Shown: positions 1-7,782 of the stretch, in pieces
How the letters are laid out: every line of letters starts with the position of its first letter
How positions within the stretch are numbered: position 1 is the stretch's first letter
Source: Thermophagus sp052400625
GTDB lineage: Bacteria > Bacteroidota > Bacteroidia > Bacteroidales > Marinilabiliaceae
DNA: 64,000 bases
Assembly (NCBI GenBank): GCA_052400625.1
Contig: JBQTGH010000002.1
Reading direction: 5' to 3' (one strand)
The notes under the pieces: model-generated
Database searches by the model: none
What the model was told of the DNA's origin: nothing
The model's input: the letters and a program-made list of their open reading frames with translations, nothing else
Program-made: the position numbers and the translations under genes

Positions 1-67
1 AAGGACTATCGGAATTTGAAAGCTTTTCCCCGTCATTTCAACCCCCACCCCGGCTATCGAGCCTCAC

Positions 68-392
68 TCCTGCTTGTCTTTCGCCCGTCCTGGCGTTATA
101 TTACCTGTCCTGGCGCGCTTTGACCCGAGCTGGCGAGTAATAAAGGTGCGCTGGCGAAGGAGGTCCCCTTCCTGCCAATGAGATGGTTGTCCTGCCGGGG
201 TGTGGAGCCGTCCTGCCGAACCATTACCCCTTCCTGCCGGGGTGGTGAGGTGCGCTGGCGGGCAGGAAGGGGCAACATCCTGCCAGTGCCACCCCATGCA
301 CCGGCAGGAGAGCACAATGTACTGGCAGGAACACCCACCACATGGCCGGAGGGTGCCAGACTACTGCCAGCGCCTGCTAAAGGATCGGCAGG
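68..392. repeat. GC-rich array of degenerate 20-21 bp repeats
   Basis: A CTGCC/CTGGC core recurs with its first base at about 70, 90, 110, 130, 151, 172, 192, 213, 234, 255 and 280, a spacing of 20-21 bp (the last step is 25). From about 303 the core appears in inverted form (GGCAGG/GGCCGG) at about 303, 324, 344 and 387, again at one or two times 20-21 bp. Between cores the sequence is poorly conserved, although GGCAGGAACACCC occurs twice exactly (324 and 386). The spacing is not a constant multiple of three, so this is unlikely to be a coding repeat. The region is clearly richer in G+C than its surroundings. The function is unknown; a protein-binding array or a decayed repeat element are both possible. 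Nothing else is recognisable in bases 1-483. Confidence 0.7.
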
Positions 393-483
393 AACACCCC
401 CTATTCTGACAGCCCATGTTGAGGCCATCCCCGCCTCATCAGAGACGCACCGGGAGAAGATGCACCCCATCTTGCCCAAAACC

Positions 484-525
484 AAAAAAGAAGGGGAAGA
501 CGACCTTTTCGTCATCTTCCCCTTC
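484..525 (-). terminator. Rho-independent terminator
   Basis: An 11 bp stem (GAAGGGGAAGA at 490-500 with TCTTCCCCTTC at 515-525) is followed on the minus strand by six T residues (A-run 484-489 on the plus strand). It lies 34 bp past the stop codon of the minus-strand gene ending at 559. Confidence 0.85.
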
Positions 526-558
526 AGAGAACCCTTCTTTCCCCCAAATGAACGCTGC

Positions 559-1260
559 TTATTTCCGATTGTAACGACTATAATACCCCTGCAGTCGCTT
601 CTTATCCTTTCGGAAGAGATACTTACCGCATGCTTTCACCTCATCCACATCCCGCTTCAGGAGGGTATACATGCGATCACGCATCCGCTTGTTCTGATTT
701 TCCTCAAATTTCTCTCCATTGGCCCGTGCCCTTAAATCGGCCATCTCATCAGAAAGAAGGGCGCCCTTTTCCCAAAAAGATTCATCTTTGCCAATCGCTC
801 TGATTAACGTTTCATTTTCTCTTGCCAGAACAGCGGCATCATTCAGGTCCTGAATCATATCGGCATGTCCGTATCCTTCTGCAATCATTGAGACCTTTTC
901 CAACAGATCATCGCGTTGGCGAAACGCATAGCGCATAGTTGCCAGCATTTCGTCGCGATACTCATACGCCTCGGGCGATCTTTCTTTCCATTCCAGTTCG
1001 GCCTCATCCCGTTCCCTCATCTCTTTCATCCAGATGGATTGGGCTTCCCGCAAGGCCCCGGCTTTGGATGGAATACCCTCAATGATCCCTTCGGGCAATC
1101 CGGCTGCCAACAGTTTTTCTTTGTCTTTTTCGGCCCATTTGGCCAGATCTTCGGCTTCCTGAATATAAATGCCCACCGGCATGTAGGGAACCTTAACATC
1201 TGCATCATTAATGGCTAAGGCATCCTCTTTGTGCAAGTCAAAATCAGTACTGTGAGGCAT
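559..1260 (-). CDS. Hypothetical protein, 233 aa
   Basis: I do not recognise this protein. It is highly charged (Glu, Asp, Lys, Arg), has no signal peptide or membrane segment, and most of it reads as helix-forming sequence. The C-terminus is strongly basic (RKDKKRL, then YYSRYNRK). It starts with ATG, is followed by a good terminator (484-525), and has a candidate promoter about 215 bp upstream, so it looks like a genuine single-gene transcription unit. Its neighbours (the repeat array on one side, a TauE permease on the other) do not suggest a role. Confidence 0.7.
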   Translation of the reverse strand: MPHSTDFDLHKEDALAINDADVKVPYMPVGIYIQEAEDLAKWAEKDKEKLLAAGLPEGIIEGIPSKAGALREAQSIWMKEMRERDEAELEWKERSPEAYEYRDEMLATMRYAFRQRDDLLEKVSMIAEGYGHADMIQDLNDAAVLARENETLIRAIGKDESFWEKGALLSDEMADLRARANGEKFEENQNKRMRDRMYTLLKRDVDEVKACGKYLFRKDKKRLQGYYSRYNRK

Positions 1261-1474
1261 ACGCGAAAATTTTTTTGAAAAACCTCAATCCTGCCGACGC
1301 ATTCTAACAGAATTGAAATCTAAATTTTCACCCGGCATAAAAAAGCTGAGTTCCGGAATGGGTCTGCAGGTTTTCGGTTTTCTGGTTAGACATTGGTTTT
1401 TACAGATGAACGGAACTCAATCCAATGAAACGATGCATTCAACAGTCCCGATGGACCGGAACACGTTTGTAGTC

Positions 1475-1507
1475 CAAATTTAATATCAATACAATATTAA
1501 TGTCAAG
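1475..1507 (-). promoter_or_regulatory. Candidate Bacteroidota-type promoter
   Basis: On the minus strand TAAATTTG (1482-1475) fits the phylum -7 consensus TAnnTTTG, and CTTGAC lies 21 bp upstream in place of the TTTG -33 element. It would give a leader of about 200 nt before the gene starting at 1260. The gap 1261-1623 otherwise holds nothing recognisable apart from one isolated CCTGCCG core near 1290. Confidence 0.45.
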
Positions 1508-1623
1508 TATTTTTTGTCAAAAAAATTCATACTACTGATAAGCAGATCATGCAAAGTGCTACTTTACTGCAATCGCCTACAAGAATATCATCAACATTAT
1601 GGAGTTATCCCCACTCGACAACA

Positions 1624-2421
1624 TCAAATAGCGGTGATCACAATACCGATTCCGAAAAGGGCAAGAGCCAGTGCATACCAGAAACGAACCTTATCTTCGA
1701 ACCGGTCGGTTTTGACGCGGGCCAAACGACGAGGCCCCAGGAGTGCTCCCAATAGGGTTCCGCCGGTGAGAAATAAAATAAGGGTCATGTCAATTCGGCC
1801 AACCAAGAGGTGTGCACCAAGGGCAGAAAAGGTATTGGTCGTAACCACAAGCAGAGACGTCCCTGCCACAATTTTCAAGGGCAACTGAAGCGCCAGGAGC
1901 CCTGCCAGTACGGGAGCCGTTCCGCTGGTTCCAAACATGCCGGTGACAATACCTGCCAGAAAGCCGTACACAGCGCTCTGAGCCCTCTTGCCCTGGAAGA
2001 AACTTTTCGTCTCACTCTTTTGGGTGTTTCGTTTTTGACGATGGCGAATATAAAGCATTTGCAATGCCAGGATAAGACAATAAAACCCAAATATTGCCTG
2101 AAACAACGAAGAGGATACAAGGTTGGTCAGCCATGCTCCCACCAACGAGCCGGCGATCCCCGTCAGGATAAAGACCAGCGCAATCTGAAGATCGATATTT
2201 TTTTGTCGATAATGACTCCATGACCCGGCCAGACATACCGGTATGGTGGCGGCCAACGAGGTGGTAACGGCGATGGGGCCCGGAACATGAAACATCAGAA
2301 TTAAAACGGGTAAAATGAAAAAACCACCGCCACCCCCGGTTACAGAAGCTCCGAACCCTATAATGAAACCGATCAGAGGCAGCCAAAGAAAACTCCATTC
2401 AAAGGCAGAGTAAAATATCAT
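1624..2421 (-). CDS. TauE/SafE family sulfite exporter-like permease
   Basis: A polytopic inner-membrane protein of about 265 aa with the two-repeat TauE/SafE layout. The first half has the glycine-rich segment ASVTGGGGGFF after the first helix; the second half repeats the pattern with GIVTGMFGTSGTAPV. The family moves small anions, often sulfur compounds such as sulfite or sulfoacetate, across the inner membrane; the substrate here cannot be read from sequence. I use ATG 2421; a GTG at 2445 would add eight residues and overlap the upstream gene. It follows the CDP-alcohol phosphatidyltransferase gene by 10 bp, so the two are probably cotranscribed without an obvious functional link. Confidence 0.8.
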   Translation of the reverse strand: MIFYSAFEWSFLWLPLIGFIIGFGASVTGGGGGFFILPVLILMFHVPGPIAVTTSLAATIPVCLAGSWSHYRQKNIDLQIALVFILTGIAGSLVGAWLTNLVSSSLFQAIFGFYCLILALQMLYIRHRQKRNTQKSETKSFFQGKRAQSAVYGFLAGIVTGMFGTSGTAPVLAGLLALQLPLKIVAGTSLLVVTTNTFSALGAHLLVGRIDMTLILFLTGGTLLGALLGPRRLARVKTDRFEDKVRFWYALALALFGIGIVITAI

Positions 2422-2431
2422 ATAGCTCTTT

Positions 2432-3037
2432 TTAACGGCCCGCACCGGGCGATTTATCCTTTTGTCTCAATGCTTCTTTCAAAACCCAGTACAAACCTTT
2501 TACATCCGACTGCATTTCCGGGATGATGGCCTGAATGGCCATATGTTCCAGAGAAGCTAAAATACCCCAAATCACCATGAAATAGTAGTAGGGCTCCATA
2601 AAATGTTTCGTAAAAAGTAAAATAAAGAAAACGCCTTCAATATATCCGCCTGCTTTGGTGGAATAAAGATGAAAACTGGGTAACCGTCCAAATTTTATCA
2701 ATGATAATAAAATCGGGAGAACCAGGAAAATCACAAAAATAATGAAGCTCTCCAAATGCGGGATCATCACTTCTTGCTTAAAGACGAAAATTCCCAATAT
2801 GGCCAGCGTATAGGTTAGGTCATCAGCGGCAGAATCGAGGCGGGCTCCCAGTTCGGTTCTTTGTTTCAGGATTCGCGCCAGAAGTCCGTCAAGGATATCG
2901 GTAACCAGATTGATAACCAAAAAAACGCCAAATAATGCTTCTTTCCTTGTGACAATCAGATACAAAATCCATGGAAAAGCCAATAAACGGTATAAACTTA
3001 AAAGGTTCGGAATCGTAAAAATTTTCTCTTTATTCAT
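2432..3037 (-). CDS. CDP-alcohol phosphatidyltransferase family protein
   Basis: A membrane enzyme of 201 aa carrying the complete family signature D-x2-D-G-x2-A-R-x8-G-x3-D-x3-D (from DILDGLLAR through ELGARLDSAADD, residues about 46-72), which binds the metal ions and the CDP-activated lipid. The family moves a phosphatidyl group from CDP-diacylglycerol to an alcohol in phospholipid synthesis. Several hydrophobic segments follow the signature. PgsA-type phosphatidylglycerophosphate synthase is one option, but the acceptor alcohol cannot be assigned, so I give no symbol. It probably shares a transcript with the downstream TauE permease. Confidence 0.85.
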   Translation of the reverse strand: MNKEKIFTIPNLLSLYRLLAFPWILYLIVTRKEALFGVFLVINLVTDILDGLLARILKQRTELGARLDSAADDLTYTLAILGIFVFKQEVMIPHLESFIIFVIFLVLPILLSLIKFGRLPSFHLYSTKAGGYIEGVFFILLFTKHFMEPYYYFMVIWGILASLEHMAIQAIIPEMQSDVKGLYWVLKEALRQKDKSPGAGR

Positions 3038-3171
3038 GACTTCTCAGATTTTCTGACAAACCGGTCGGTAAAGACGCCTTTTTCTGATCCCCGTTGAAAC
3101 AGAATTGACTAAAATAGACAATTTTCCTGTTCAGAACAACATGCTTTTGAGAGTCACCCAGAAGAATAAAG

Positions 3172-5595
3172 TTACTTCAACACCCGAAAGTTACGACTTA
3201 AACGATTCCCATCCGGATCGACAATGGTCAGTTGATGGGTCCCGACAGTTGGTGCTATTTCGATTTCATGATTAGCTTGGGTAGATCCGATATAGTGTCC
3301 GTCGAGATGCCAGTATATCAGGGCTTCGGGATCTCTGTGTACGGCTTTCAGCACAATATTTTGCCGGTCCCCATCCAGGTCCACCGGCCGAATGAGGGAA
3401 GTGCCGCCTTCGGGATAAATGAAGTCCATGGGCATATTTTCTTCATCCATACATCCGGGTTTCAGCGGAGGCAAAGCCTGATATTCGGGATGGCGCCGAC
3501 TGTAGTACCAGGCCATTACCGGGGGCAAAACAAACCAAGGTTGAGAAAGGATTTGTCCCTCCGGTTCGCCCATGATGGTGGTCCGATAGCGTCTGTCCGG
3601 TGTCAGGTGAACTCTGGTATGCCAGGGACAAATGCCGGCATCTTTAACGGTATAGGGTATTGCCATGATCACCGTGTCGGGACAGTTGGGTCCGGCTCTG
3701 AAGCCGGACTTTCGGCAGACAGGCACCTCCTTCAGATCGTCGTGCGGTGTTGGGTACCACTGCCCATGAGGCAACAGGCTGAAGAGTTGAAACATCAGCG
3801 GGGCGGCAGCCGTTCCCCCCAGCAGGCCGGGGCGTCCTTCTCCGGAAGCATTTCCCACCCACACTGCCACCACATACCGGCCATTGAGGCCCACACTCCA
3901 GGCATCACGAAAGCCAAAGCTGGTACCGGTTTTCCAGGCGATGGTTTGTTGAGAGGTAAAGTTCTCCCACCCTTTCTCCTCGGGAGGCCTCACCAGGCTT
4001 TCCATGGCTTTAAAGGTCCACCAGATGGCTCCGGCCGACAAAACAGGCGGATAAGCCGTAAAAGCAGTGTCATGTGCCGGCACCGGCATCAACGTCAGAG
4101 GATGAAAATCATGGGACCGGTAGCGGCTGTTTTCCCTTGTAAAATGGTTCAGGGTCCGCCCCATGGAAGCATAGCTGCCGGCCAGATCCCAAAGCGTGAC
4201 CTCCCCACCCCCCAGAATGAGACTCAACCCATAGTGATCAAAGCCTTTATTTAACGTGGTAATGCCGGCATCCGACAGTTTTTTCAGGAATTTATCGCCG
4301 CCATATTGTTTCAGAAGTCTCACAAATGGGACGTTAAGGGAACGAGAGAGCGCCTCTCCGGCAGGGACGGCACCGTCGTAGGCGGGATAAAAATTTTCGG
4401 GGTTATAACTCCCAAATCGGGTGGGGACGTCCGGGAGGAGCGACTGCGGCAAGATGAGTCCATCCTGAAGAGATGCTGCATAAAGAAAGGGCTTCAATAT
4501 GCTTCCGGAGCTTCTTTCTGCTCTGATCATATCCACCTGATGGCCGGCTTTAGAGACCAAGGGTTTGCTGTTTCCCACATAGGCCAGCACCTGTCCTGTT
4601 TCCACCTCTGCGATTAGGGCGGCAGCATGGCGTATGTGGTTGGCCGCAAGAGATGCGGAATGTCGCTGCAGGGCTTCAGCGGCTCTCATCTGGAGATCCT
4701 TGTCAATGGTTGTAAGGATTCTGCTGCCGGGATTGCTCAGAAAGAAATAGTCGACCAAATGGGCCGCATTTTGGGGCAATTTTCGGGTTCCGGAAGGCAA
4801 CGGTTCGGCAATCGACAATTGTAGTTCTGTGGCCGAGATATACCCTTTTTCAAAGAGTTTTTGCAGCAGTCGATCTCTTTTTTCCTTCAAACCGCTCTGA
4901 TTGTATCCGGGCCGCAGTAGCCCCGGCGCATTGGGCAGTACCGCCAGACAAGCGGCTTCGGCCCAGGTAAGGTTTTCGGGAGGACGTTTAAAGTATTGCC
5001 AGGCCGCGGCATCAAAACCCACAACATTTCCTCCGAAAGGGGCATTGGCAGCATACATCAAAAGGATCTCTTCTTTGCTCTCGGCCAGTTCCAACCTTAA
5101 CGCCCCCATCATCTCCCACCATTTATTCATCAGGGTTCTGGGCGCCTTTCGTGCCATTCGGGCCACCTGCATGGTTATGGTGCTGCCACCACTTACAACG
5201 CGGCCGGAACGAAAATTCTGGACGGCAGCCCTAAAAAGAGATAGTGGATTAACACCGGGATGATAATAGAAATATTCGTCTTCAAAAAGCAGCAAAGCGG
5301 TCTTGTACTTCTCCGGCAATTTCTCGGGAGCCGGAAACCGCCATTGTCCGTCGGCAGCAATACGAGCCCCCAAAAGAAGCCCTTCCCGGTCCATAACAAC
5401 CGTCGAAAAGGGCGAAGCAATACGAGGTGCCGGGATCAGCAGAAAAAGGAAAAAAACAGCCAAAACAGCCCCCCAATAAAGTCCTCGATGTTGAAAATAT
5501 TTCCCGATCGCCAAAAAGAATCTCCGGGATTGACTTCCGGCGGAGCCATCTCTTTCCATCCCGGCCATCGTCTGTTTGTTGGGGTTCGTTACCAC
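3172..5595 (-). CDS. pbpC: Penicillin-binding protein 1C
   Basis: A bifunctional class A penicillin-binding protein that polymerises lipid II and crosslinks peptidoglycan on the outer face of the inner membrane. One transmembrane helix lies at about residues 40-55. The GT51 glycosyltransferase domain shows EDEYFYYHPG (catalytic Glu about 105) and GGSTITMQVAR (about 136-146). The transpeptidase domain has SILK (nucleophile Ser365, Lys368), SLN (419-421) and KTGTS (555-559). A C-terminal beta-sandwich domain of the PBP1C type follows. The length (807 aa) fits PBP1C. The longest start is GTG at 5595; ATG at 5568 or 5559 is also possible. PBP1C genes are often paired with an alpha-2-macroglobulin-like gene; none is adjacent here. 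Confidence 0.92.
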   Translation of the reverse strand: MVTNPNKQTMAGMERDGSAGSQSRRFFLAIGKYFQHRGLYWGAVLAVFFLFLLIPAPRIASPFSTVVMDREGLLLGARIAADGQWRFPAPEKLPEKYKTALLLFEDEYFYYHPGVNPLSLFRAAVQNFRSGRVVSGGSTITMQVARMARKAPRTLMNKWWEMMGALRLELAESKEEILLMYAANAPFGGNVVGFDAAAWQYFKRPPENLTWAEAACLAVLPNAPGLLRPGYNQSGLKEKRDRLLQKLFEKGYISATELQLSIAEPLPSGTRKLPQNAAHLVDYFFLSNPGSRILTTIDKDLQMRAAEALQRHSASLAANHIRHAAALIAEVETGQVLAYVGNSKPLVSKAGHQVDMIRAERSSGSILKPFLYAASLQDGLILPQSLLPDVPTRFGSYNPENFYPAYDGAVPAGEALSRSLNVPFVRLLKQYGGDKFLKKLSDAGITTLNKGFDHYGLSLILGGGEVTLWDLAGSYASMGRTLNHFTRENSRYRSHDFHPLTLMPVPAHDTAFTAYPPVLSAGAIWWTFKAMESLVRPPEEKGWENFTSQQTIAWKTGTSFGFRDAWSVGLNGRYVVAVWVGNASGEGRPGLLGGTAAAPLMFQLFSLLPHGQWYPTPHDDLKEVPVCRKSGFRAGPNCPDTVIMAIPYTVKDAGICPWHTRVHLTPDRRYRTTIMGEPEGQILSQPWFVLPPVMAWYYSRRHPEYQALPPLKPGCMDEENMPMDFIYPEGGTSLIRPVDLDGDRQNIVLKAVHRDPEALIYWHLDGHYIGSTQANHEIEIAPTVGTHQLTIVDPDGNRLSRNFRVLK

Positions 5596-5649
5596 CTAAT
5601 TATTGCCTTATTTCGTTTCGGTTTGCTTTTTACTGCGGATAATACATTT

Positions 5650-5657
5650 CAAATTTA
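5650..5657 (-). promoter_or_regulatory. Candidate -7 element for pbpC
   Basis: TAAATTTG on the minus strand matches TAnnTTTG about 55 bp upstream of the longest pbpC start. I see no clear -33 TTTG, so this is only a partial match. Confidence 0.35.
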
Positions 5658-5751
5658 AACAAAATCTTGCGTCCGAACTCAGTCTTAACCCACTGCCACA
5701 GCATGGATCCTCCCTAATTTCAGGATCGTCTATGTACAGCACCCCAATCTG

Positions 5752-7335
5752 CTAAAAGAGAGAGAGCAGTTGAGTAAAAATAATCAACAAGACCATTGCT
5801 ACGGGATAAACAGTGGCATAGGCAATGGCCGGCGCATTGGTTTTGGTCATGGGATCGACGGCAGCCAGCCCCGGAGTGCTTGTCATAGAGCCTGTGATTC
5901 CACCCAAAAGGGTCAGGATGTCCATATTTTTCATAAACCGCGCAGCAATCACTGCTAAAATCATGGGCAGCAAAGTAATGGCACCGCCAATAAGGAAGAG
6001 CTGATAGCCATACTCTGAGTAGGTATCCACCAGTTGGGCGCCGGCTTGGGTTCCCACTTCCGCCAGGAAGAACATCAGGCCTATCTGTCTCAAAAACTGG
6101 GTAGCAGCGCCCGACATACTCCAAATCACCGGGCCGGTTCGTCCGATGCGGCTTAATATCATGGCCACAGCCAATATTCCTCCGGTAAGGCCCAGGTTAA
6201 AGGACATATTCCCGAAAGACAATGAAAATTTCCCCACTAAAATGCCCAGGACAATACCTGCGGCCACGGGAAAGAAATCAGTATCGGAGAGTTTTTTATC
6301 ATCATTCCCAAAGATGCGCATCACCTGTTTCATATTTTCTCGGCTACACGCCACGGTAAGCTTATCTCCCAAATGCAGTCGCATGGATGGCGAGGGGGCA
6401 ATGTCGATGCCGCTTCGTCGAAGCCGAGTAACGGTCGCCTGATAATTGGTCCACAGATTAAAGGTCCCCAAAGACTGGTTGACGGCTTCTTTATTGGTGA
6501 CCAGGATAGACTGCACCTCATAAGACTTGTGCAAAGGGATTTCTTCATCGGTTTCGCGGCCTATGAGCAATCTGAAACGACGGAGGGCATCTTCGGTTCC
6601 CACCGCCTTCACCAGATCTCCTTTAAAAAGAATGGCTTCGGGCGATGGCACTACCGCCTCCCCCTGATGAAGGATTCGGGAGATCACGGCTTTAGTCATC
6701 GACCGAATGCGCAAATCGGAGATGGATTTTCCGTTAACATTTTCATTTTCCACCCGAAAAGTTTTACTCTTAATTTCCGGGAAACCCGATTCATTAATTT
6801 TCTCGTATTCTTTTTCCGCCTTTTTGATATCTGCTTTAACAATTTTGGGATAGAGCCGAACAAAAAGGATAACACCAATAACCCCAAAGGGATAGGCGAT
6901 ACCATAACCGATGGATGCCAATGGGGAGGAAGTAGCGTCAATGGCTGCTGCCAACCCCGGCGTGCTGGTGAGGGCACCCGTAAGCAACCCTATGGCCACC
7001 GGCATTTCAATACCTGTCAGGTAAAATGCTGCAAGAGTTACGATAGCCCCCGATCCCACAATGATCGTTGCCAACACCGCCAGGTTTCTACCCTGCTTCT
7101 GGAACGACTCAAAAAAACCCGGACCGGCTTGCATCCCGATGGTATATATAAACAATACCAATCCCAGCTTTCCGATAATAGAGGGCATGGTGATCCCAAA
7201 ATGCCCAAAAACCAAAGCAACAAAAATGATCGCTGAAATATCGAGTGAAATGCCTTTAATTCTTATGCTTCCAAGGATAAATCCCAAACAGATGATAACG
7301 AAAAGACCAAAATACTCCGTTGTTAATACTTCCAT
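5752..7335 (-). CDS. AspT/YidE-family transporter with two TrkA-C domains
   Basis: A membrane protein of 527 aa with two homologous membrane halves around a cytoplasmic middle. Each half carries the family motif: GALTSTPGLAAA (about residue 118) and GSMTSTPGLAAV (about 490). The central part (about 200-370) contains two TrkA-C/RCK-C-like ligand-binding domains, for example SKTFRVENENVNGKSISDL and SYEVQSILVTNKEAVNQSL. This is the aspartate:alanine exchanger family (TC 2.A.81), whose characterised member exchanges aspartate for alanine. The substrate of this protein is not predictable from sequence. It is a single-gene unit; a candidate -7 element lies just upstream (7362-7369). Confidence 0.85.
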   Translation of the reverse strand: MEVLTTEYFGLFVIICLGFILGSIRIKGISLDISAIIFVALVFGHFGITMPSIIGKLGLVLFIYTIGMQAGPGFFESFQKQGRNLAVLATIIVGSGAIVTLAAFYLTGIEMPVAIGLLTGALTSTPGLAAAIDATSSPLASIGYGIAYPFGVIGVILFVRLYPKIVKADIKKAEKEYEKINESGFPEIKSKTFRVENENVNGKSISDLRIRSMTKAVISRILHQGEAVVPSPEAILFKGDLVKAVGTEDALRRFRLLIGRETDEEIPLHKSYEVQSILVTNKEAVNQSLGTFNLWTNYQATVTRLRRSGIDIAPSPSMRLHLGDKLTVACSRENMKQVMRIFGNDDKKLSDTDFFPVAAGIVLGILVGKFSLSFGNMSFNLGLTGGILAVAMILSRIGRTGPVIWSMSGAATQFLRQIGLMFFLAEVGTQAGAQLVDTYSEYGYQLFLIGGAITLLPMILAVIAARFMKNMDILTLLGGITGSMTSTPGLAAVDPMTKTNAPAIAYATVYPVAMVLLIIFTQLLSLF

Positions 7336-7361
7336 TGATTTAGTTATTAATTAGTTGCCGA

Positions 7362-7369
7362 CAAAGGTA
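7362..7369 (-). promoter_or_regulatory. Candidate -7 element for the AspT-type transporter gene
   Basis: TACCTTTG on the minus strand matches TAnnTTTG and would give a leader of about 20 nt before ATG 7335. No convincing -33 element is visible. Confidence 0.4.
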
Positions 7370-7420
7370 CGTCAAAACCTTTTGTAGAAATGTGAGACCA
7401 CGTTAAATTTTATTAAGCTG

Positions 7421-7499
7421 CCGATGAAACGAGCATGATCCGAAAAGAAAATCACCAAGGAAGATGAATAAACACTTGTCGTACGAGATCCTTTAGACC
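7421..7499. repeat. Element copy D (79 bp, imperfect inverted ends)
   Basis: Read on the minus strand, this starts GGTCTAAAGGATCTCGTACG and ends GATCATGCTCGTTTCATCGG, matching the ends of the copies at 10966, 21933 and 22517. The two ends are imperfect inverted complements of each other. The interior is not obviously conserved with copies A and B. Relative to the next downstream gene (plus strand, 7783) it has the same polarity as the other copies. The rest of 7336-7782 holds one promoter candidate and nothing else I recognise. Confidence 0.6.
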
Positions 7500-7575
7500 C
7501 ATGAGTTGAATTATTATTGTACGAATATATAATGAAAGTCAAAGCAACAGAAAAGCATTATCTGCATTTATATAT

Positions 7576-7583
7576 TATCTTTG
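7576..7583 (+). promoter_or_regulatory. Candidate -7 element for the deacetylase-like gene
   Basis: TATCTTTG matches TAnnTTTG and is identical to the elements at 33074 and 60199. It would give a leader of about 190 nt. No clear TTTG stands 19-21 bp upstream. Confidence 0.4.
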
Positions 7584-7782
7584 TTAGGATCGGATTTTAA
7601 AATTCGTAAAGCACCTCATAATAAACTCATAATTTAAACATGCCATAAATAACCATGCATTGTTCCACATCCATGCAGCTGTTCATTGTACTCCAGTCAG
7701 AACATCTGATCATCCGTAATTCTATAAGGTTCATCCTCTGAAGAGAAAATTTTCCAACTCAACCGATAATTCAAATAAAATC

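Noticed and set aside
68..392. CRISPR array
   Set aside because: Only a 5-7 bp core is kept and units are 20-21 bp; no conserved 25-40 bp repeat, no spacers, no cas genes.
178..735. 185-codon plus-strand frame over the left array
   Set aside because: It runs through the repeat array, the terminator and the end of a minus-strand gene; repeat spacing is not a multiple of three.
3232..4254. Long plus-strand open frame opposite pbpC
   Set aside because: Mirror of the pbpC coding sequence in a GC-rich region; the protein has no recognisable features.
6373..7236. 287-codon plus-strand open frame opposite the AspT-type gene
   Set aside because: Antisense to a clear membrane-protein gene, composition unlike any real protein.
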